From contig CANQZT010000076.1 of the NCBI GenBank assembly GCA_947628335.1, positions 1 to 7,107 on the forward strand: a DNA stretch of 7,107 bases, given 5' to 3'. Of the stretch, positions 3,208 to 7,107 are shown one piece after another. The stretch is from an uncultured Clostridia bacterium. GTDB taxonomy: Bacteria; Bacillota_A; Clostridia; TANB77; CAG-508. The number at the start of each line of letters is the position of its first letter. Position 1 is the first letter of the stretch. Made by a program: the position numbers and the translations under genes. Below the pieces are notes generated by a model. It had not been told where the DNA came from. It did no database searches and saw only the letters and a program-made list of their open reading frames with translations.

Positions 3208-4279
3208 TTATGCTATTTTCTTTAATGTATAAAATACATTAAGATTTTCATCAAAAATATCTTTAAACTCTCTTATATATTTCATCTCTAAATTATAGCC
3301 TAATGGAATTAAATCCTTAAAAACTCTCTTCACAATATAATCAAGATTTTGATTTGATTCTTTTCTCAATATAAATACAATATTTTCAATATCTGTATTA
3401 TCTATTACTTTTAATATTTGATATGAGTTATTTATATTAGAAAATGCTATTATTGGTAAATTCAAACTATCTCTTATTAAGTTACCTAATAAGATATTAT
3501 CTGTTAAAAACACAGTTTTTCCATTTTTATTAATATTACTTTTACTAATCCAGTTTCTTGTACCAGTTCCATTTATTCTATCATTACTAGAAAACCAGAT
3601 GTCTTCTATTTCACCGTATGCTTTATCTAAATGTATTAATAGTGCTTGTATCCTATTCATTTCATCAAAGACAGGAATGAAAAATCCCCTTGGACTAGAA
3701 AAATTCCAACCAAAATCTTCTTCTTGATAAAATCCAGGTATTCCTTCTAATTTGTATTGTTTTTTTAAATTTTTACATATTAATCTTCTTTTTATATAAT
3801 CTTTGGGTACAGTTCTATACATTTGATTTTCAATAGTACTATTTAAAAAGCCATGCTCTTGTAGAAATTTTTTATGTTTTGTATCCAATTTTAACATTCC
3901 TAAAAATGCTCTATAAATTCTGTCTCTTTCTTCAATATCTGCTATCAAATTAATAGGCGATATAGTTATATTACTTTTTTCCGTTGAAAAGCATTCTCTT
4001 TCTATTAATTCTTTATATGCTTTTTTAGTATCCATGTGTTTCATTTTTGCATATAATCCTATTGAAAATCCTCCTATACCGCATCTACTACAACAATATT
4101 TATTATTGATTGTATTTAAACTTAAAGTGGGAATTTTAGAATTTTTGTTATAGCCGACAATAAGGACAAATACATTTTACTTCTGTTCCTTTCTTATCTA
4201 TAATTTCTAATGATAATTGATATGCAACATTTAATATATTAATATGCTTTTGAACTTCTTGAAAATCTAGTTTATCCAT
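3208..4279 (-). pseudogene. CHC2 zinc-finger primase-like protein, split by a frameshift
   Basis: The intended start is ATG 4279-4277, with RBS AAAGGATG. The first frame gives 43 residues ending CICPYCRL and stops at TAA 4150-4148. Skipping one base near 4154-4156 joins it exactly to the frame that ends at 3208, for about 356 residues in all. The join restores a zinc finger, CPYC (residues 38-41) and CSRC (63-66, then GIGGFSIGLY), as in CHC2 domains of DNA primases and plasmid primase-like proteins. Downstream, PGFYQ...GFFIPVFDEMNRIQALLIHLDK and VFLTDNILLGNLIRDSLNLPIIAF resemble the DUF3854/TOPRIM-type core of such proteins. The usual TOPRIM glutamate-glycine and DxD positions appear to be replaced (TDN and LRKES). 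Its expected role is priming or processing element DNA during replication or transfer. It is the last gene of the operon. A separate 278-residue C-terminal piece could restart at ATG 4044. The break may be a real mutation or a sequence error. Confidence 0.75.
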
Positions 4280-4335
4280 AATATCATCCTTTCACTTAAA
4301 TCAAAATAAAAAATATGCTAATTACTACTTTTTTG

Positions 4336-4659
4336 TCATATTTCAAATATTTCTATAATATTTTTTAATTGATTTTCAAATTCATCTCTTGAGATAGTTT
4401 CTACATTATCGTTATCTTCTAAATATTTTCTTATATTTAACTCCGTATATATTCGTTTATCTAAAGAATATTCATAAGAGATGCAACGATTACTTATAAG
4501 AGTTACAATTACTAAATATTTTTCATTAGTCCATATTCCTAAATATGTACTTACTCCATCATATGGATTTCTACCTTTTAAAAATACATTTTTAGTATTT
4601 TCTATTTCCATTAGTTTTTCTTCTTTAAGAAATTTATTTTTTACATAATTGATAATCAT
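4336..4659 (-). CDS. Conserved-operon hypothetical protein (107 residues)
   Basis: The start is ATG 4659-4657 with RBS AAGGAGAT at good spacing, and the gene follows the metallopeptidase gene by 14 bases, so they are co-transcribed. The product is soluble and opens with a lysine-rich helix (MIINYVKNKFLKEEKLMEIE). A beta-rich core follows (FLKGRNPYDGVSTYLGIWTNEKYLVIVTLISNRCISYEYSLD). It ends with an acidic helical tail (RDEFENQLKNIIEIFEI). A second ATG at residue 17 is possible, but the RBS favours the first. I recognise no domain. Its position between DNA-processing genes suggests an accessory role on the same element. Confidence 0.65.
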   Translation of the reverse strand: MIINYVKNKFLKEEKLMEIENTKNVFLKGRNPYDGVSTYLGIWTNEKYLVIVTLISNRCISYEYSLDKRIYTELNIRKYLEDNDNVETISRDEFENQLKNIIEIFEI

Positions 4660-4673
4660 TTTTATCTCCTTCC

Positions 4674-5531
4674 TTATGCTACAAGCTTTATCTTTTGAAA
4701 TTCATAATTTTCTATTTTATCTATAAACTCATTGGCACATTTTTGTATTTTATTTCCTAATTCAATAACTGTTTTTGTATCTCCATTAGCCCATTTAATA
4801 ATATAATTAAAACTACATTTAGAAGTATCTAATCCAAAATGATCTGCTACAATGAATGCAACAGATTCAACAAATACTTCAGATAAATTTCTGTCAGTTT
4901 TATAATCAAAATCATCATACATTGCATGAGCAAGTTCGTGTAATAACACAGCTGTCTTATCATCTATAGACAAATTATTTTTTATTACTATATTTTTTTG
5001 ACTAGGATTATAATATCCTTCTGCACCACCGAATATTTCTTTTTCGATAATAGGAATTTCACTAAAAGATTTTAATTTTTCATAAAAATCAAACATATCA
5101 TTGCTATTAAGAGTTTTACTTTGTAATGGAATCTCTTTACCTAAAGTTTGTGAAATATCATAAACAAATACATACCTATAAGCATTGTATTGAATTGTTT
5201 CCGTTTCTTCAATTTCTTCTCCATCTTTAATTTTTTTAACTTTTTTATCATATTTACGTGGAATAGGTGCTACAATCCATATTTTTTTAGCTCCATTTAT
5301 AAGTTGTCTATTTAATTTAAGCCATTTAGACTTTCCTGCCACTTGTGTAGCATCTGGGAATTGGCTAAAAATTAAAATAAGGTTATTAAAGCTATAACCT
5401 TTAAAGTTTTTTTGAAATTTTAAAAATTTCTTATAATCTCCATTCTCTACTATTTTCTGCAATTTACTTACAATATTATCAAACATTTCTTTTGTCCTAT
5501 TTGAAACACTTTTATTCAATTTTGATTTCAT
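4674..5531 (-). CDS. ArdC-N (ssDNA-binding) / HExxH zinc metallopeptidase fusion
   Basis: The start is ATG 5531-5529, preceded by AGGAGGG at about 9 bases. An in-frame TTG at 5552 lies upstream of that RBS and is rejected. The protein is 285 residues. Residues about 5-130 match the ArdC N-terminal pattern: a helical start, FLKFQKNFKGYSFNNLILIFSQFP, VAGKSKWLKLNRQLINGAK, then IWIVAPIPRK and YVFVYDISQT. This domain binds single-stranded DNA in ArdC-type antirestriction proteins. The C-terminal half contains HELAHAMYDD (zinc motif HExxH at residues 198-202), followed by ESVAFIVADHFG with acidic residues placed to be the third ligand. That resembles the IrrE/M78-like or LtrC-type metallopeptidase module. 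Such fusions are known on conjugative elements, where they are thought to protect or process incoming DNA. It lies 13 bases downstream of the PcfJ-like gene and is co-transcribed. Antirestriction activity itself is inferred. Confidence 0.8.
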   Translation of the reverse strand: MKSKLNKSVSNRTKEMFDNIVSKLQKIVENGDYKKFLKFQKNFKGYSFNNLILIFSQFPDATQVAGKSKWLKLNRQLINGAKKIWIVAPIPRKYDKKVKKIKDGEEIEETETIQYNAYRYVFVYDISQTLGKEIPLQSKTLNSNDMFDFYEKLKSFSEIPIIEKEIFGGAEGYYNPSQKNIVIKNNLSIDDKTAVLLHELAHAMYDDFDYKTDRNLSEVFVESVAFIVADHFGLDTSKCSFNYIIKWANGDTKTVIELGNKIQKCANEFIDKIENYEFQKIKLVA

Positions 5532-5544
5532 ATTTTTTACCCTC

Positions 5545-7107
5545 CTATGCAACCATTTTATTTAATTTGTACTTTTTAATTTTTATTTGAATCTTTTTCT
5601 GATATTTTTCCTTTACATCTATAAATTTTCTAAAATTAATCCAATTATCTATAAATTCTAAATGTTCACTTGTAAAATCTCTACTATGATTTGCTAATTC
5701 TTTTTGTACTATATGTCCATTTTTAAATTCTAAAGTAATAAATGATTTATCTGCATTTTTTAATTTTCTAATAAAAAATATTTCTGTTTCACCCTTTGCA
5801 TATCTACCAAGGTACATATAGCCTACACAATTATTTTGTTGATTACCCTCATCTTTCATACTTGCAATACTTGGTGCTGGAAATATAATATATTTATCGT
5901 CTGAATATATATATTTTGAAAGTTCTAAAAATCTCAAATATGTTGGAACCTGAATTTTAATATCTTCAGTTATTTTTAGCTTAGTTTGTAACTTATCATG
6001 TCTTGATATTAAATTACGAGGAAATAAATCCTTTTTTGATTTATAATTTAATGCTAATTTTTTTGACATATCAAGATAATCTCTGTAAATAGTTAAATTT
6101 TTCATTCCTTTTGGATAATTGTTTAACTTACGCAATGGTATAAATTTTCCAATATCTTTAAGTACTTCAATATTTCCATGATATAGAGTATTTTCAGATT
6201 CTAAAAAACTCTCTAATATTCCATTATCGTTTAAAAATTTCACATCATTATAATTACTTTTATAACATTTCTCAATTAAGTCAAAATCTTTTTTCTTTAA
6301 TAATTTAAGTATTCTGAGTTCTCTATAGTTTATATCATTATCTTGCATAAATTTAAGGTAATCCTTAGATAATCCAAACCTTTTATAAAAACTACCATTT
6401 TTATTAAGTTTTTTTGCACTAAAGCATAAATTATATAATTTCATATTCCACAATATTTCAAAACTCTCATATGCGGCAAGTTCTATAGCATCAATAAAGT
6501 TACAAGGATAGAATCTTAATATAAAATCCTTAATCGGTGCATATTCAAATTTAGTACCTTTTACCATTTTATTTTGATTAAATGGATACGTTGTATAATC
6601 ACTAAAAAATCTAATTCCTTTATATTCTCTCCATTCTGCATTATTACCATTGTAATGATATATTGACATATACCCTAAATAAAACCATACTGCATCACTT
6701 AAAAATTTACCCTTTCCTGGTATAATTCTACAATATTCTTCTACATCATTTTCCATAAGTTTTGTTTTATGATTATAAAATGTTTCTATTTCAAATACTC
6801 TTGTAATAATATTTTTATTTATTCTTTGAACTAAATTAACTGATTTTTTAAAACTTTGTATATATCGTCCATTTTCACTAACTACATAAAACTCCTTTTT
6901 GCAATTAGGACACTGGAAGTATTTAGATACTCTAACTTTGGTATCATAAAAAGTATGTTGGCAATTAGTACAGTAACATTCTTTTAACTTTGTGTTTTTT
7001 ATAATATAATGAAATTTTTCAGTTTGTTTCTCAATAAATTCATTCCAATGTTTTGGTAATTTACATTTTTTATTGATTTCATTCATCATTGTATCAATTT
7101 CTTCTTG
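5545..7107 (-). CDS. PcfJ-like protein (5' end beyond window)
   Basis: The frame stays open to the right edge. The first ATGs (7089 and 7086) have no RBS, and the codons before them (..QEEIDT) read as protein, so the gene very likely starts outside the window. At least 520 residues are present. Counting from ATG 7089, residues 40-43 (CTNC) and 60-63 (CPNC) form a two-knuckle zinc ribbon. A long variable helical middle follows (about 190-330). The C-terminal PcfJ-like domain spans about 330-490, with LFPRNLISRHDKL, NQQNNCVGYMYLGRYAKGE, IFFIRKLKNADKSFITLEF and HIVQKELANHSRDF. PcfJ-like proteins are named from the Enterococcus pCF10 conjugation region and are common on conjugative elements and phages. 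Their biochemical role is not settled. The zinc ribbon plus basic C-terminus (KKIQIKIKKYKLNK) suggests nucleic-acid binding. It is the first visible gene of the leftward operon. Confidence 0.85.
   Translation of the reverse strand, partial: QEEIDTMMNEINKKCKLPKHWNEFIEKQTEKFHYIIKNTKLKECYCTNCQHTFYDTKVRVSKYFQCPNCKKEFYVVSENGRYIQSFKKSVNLVQRINKNIITRVFEIETFYNHKTKLMENDVEEYCRIIPGKGKFLSDAVWFYLGYMSIYHYNGNNAEWREYKGIRFFSDYTTYPFNQNKMVKGTKFEYAPIKDFILRFYPCNFIDAIELAAYESFEILWNMKLYNLCFSAKKLNKNGSFYKRFGLSKDYLKFMQDNDINYRELRILKLLKKKDFDLIEKCYKSNYNDVKFLNDNGILESFLESENTLYHGNIEVLKDIGKFIPLRKLNNYPKGMKNLTIYRDYLDMSKKLALNYKSKKDLFPRNLISRHDKLQTKLKITEDIKIQVPTYLRFLELSKYIYSDDKYIIFPAPSIASMKDEGNQQNNCVGYMYLGRYAKGETEIFFIRKLKNADKSFITLEFKNGHIVQKELANHSRDFTSEHLEFIDNWINFRKFIDVKEKYQKKIQIKIKKYKLNKMVA

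Noticed and set aside
4148..4159. Programmed +1 frameshift in the primase-like gene
   Set aside because: Re-pairing of the CTA or CGG tRNA in the +1 frame would be poor, and no Shine-Dalgarno-like stimulator or pseudoknot is seen. It is kept as a frameshifted gene instead.
5532..5552. TTG start at 5552 for the metallopeptidase
   Set aside because: It lies upstream of the AGGAGGG that serves ATG 5531 and overlaps the end of the PcfJ-like gene.
7084..7107. ATG 7089 as the true start of the PcfJ-like protein
   Set aside because: It has no RBS upstream and the frame stays open to the window edge, so the gene is treated as 5' partial.

Overview
The window is very AT-rich and uses A/T-ending codons, strong AGGAGG-type ribosome binding sites and sigma-A type promoters. 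This suggests a low-GC clostridial Firmicute. A PcfJ-like protein, an ArdC-type DNA-binding metallopeptidase, a CHC2 zinc-finger primase-like gene, two small XRE-type regulators and a DUF5697-like protein occur together. That mix points to a conjugative element, plasmid or large phage/plasmid hybrid rather than core chromosome. No replication initiator, relaxase, integrase or IS transposase is visible, so the type of element is left open.

Layout. Positions 1-943 (+): the tail of an unknown gene, an intrinsic terminator, then a 264-residue protein with S1-like repeats. Positions 944-1588 hold no large gene but are densely structured. They contain a candidate promoter, a leader with competing hairpins, an unlisted 42-codon ORF (1062-1190), a hairpin terminator, and two tandem minus-strand small-RNA genes (about 1329-1251 and 1480-1405). 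Each RNA gene has a TTGAnA-17-TGnTATTAT promoter and ends in a hairpin plus T-tract. The first RNA is complementary to codons 2-7 of the 42-codon ORF (15 of 17 positions), and its terminator loop is complementary to the loop of the mRNA's own terminator. This is the geometry of Fst/par-type antisense regulation (type I toxin-antitoxin or plasmid-control RNA pairs), but with a peptide that has no obvious membrane span. It is the strongest candidate for an undescribed system here.

Positions 1589-2178 (+): a DUF5697/replication-relaxation-like protein and an overlapping 28-residue membrane peptide, closed by a terminator. Positions 2180-2909: two small HTH regulators on the minus strand. Two intergenic control regions hold divergent promoters; one has a perfect TTGCAAG/CTTGCAA dyad covering both -35 boxes. 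Positions 2910-3134 (+): a small two-span membrane protein.

Positions 3141-7107 (-): a four-gene operon, read from the right edge: PcfJ-like protein, ArdC-N/HExxH metallopeptidase, an unknown 107-residue protein, and a CHC2-type primase-like protein. The last is split by a +1 frameshift inside its zinc finger and lacks the usual TOPRIM acidic residues. A strong terminator closes the operon. Its genes are the DNA-processing/transfer accessory module. The region to its left looks like the control region.
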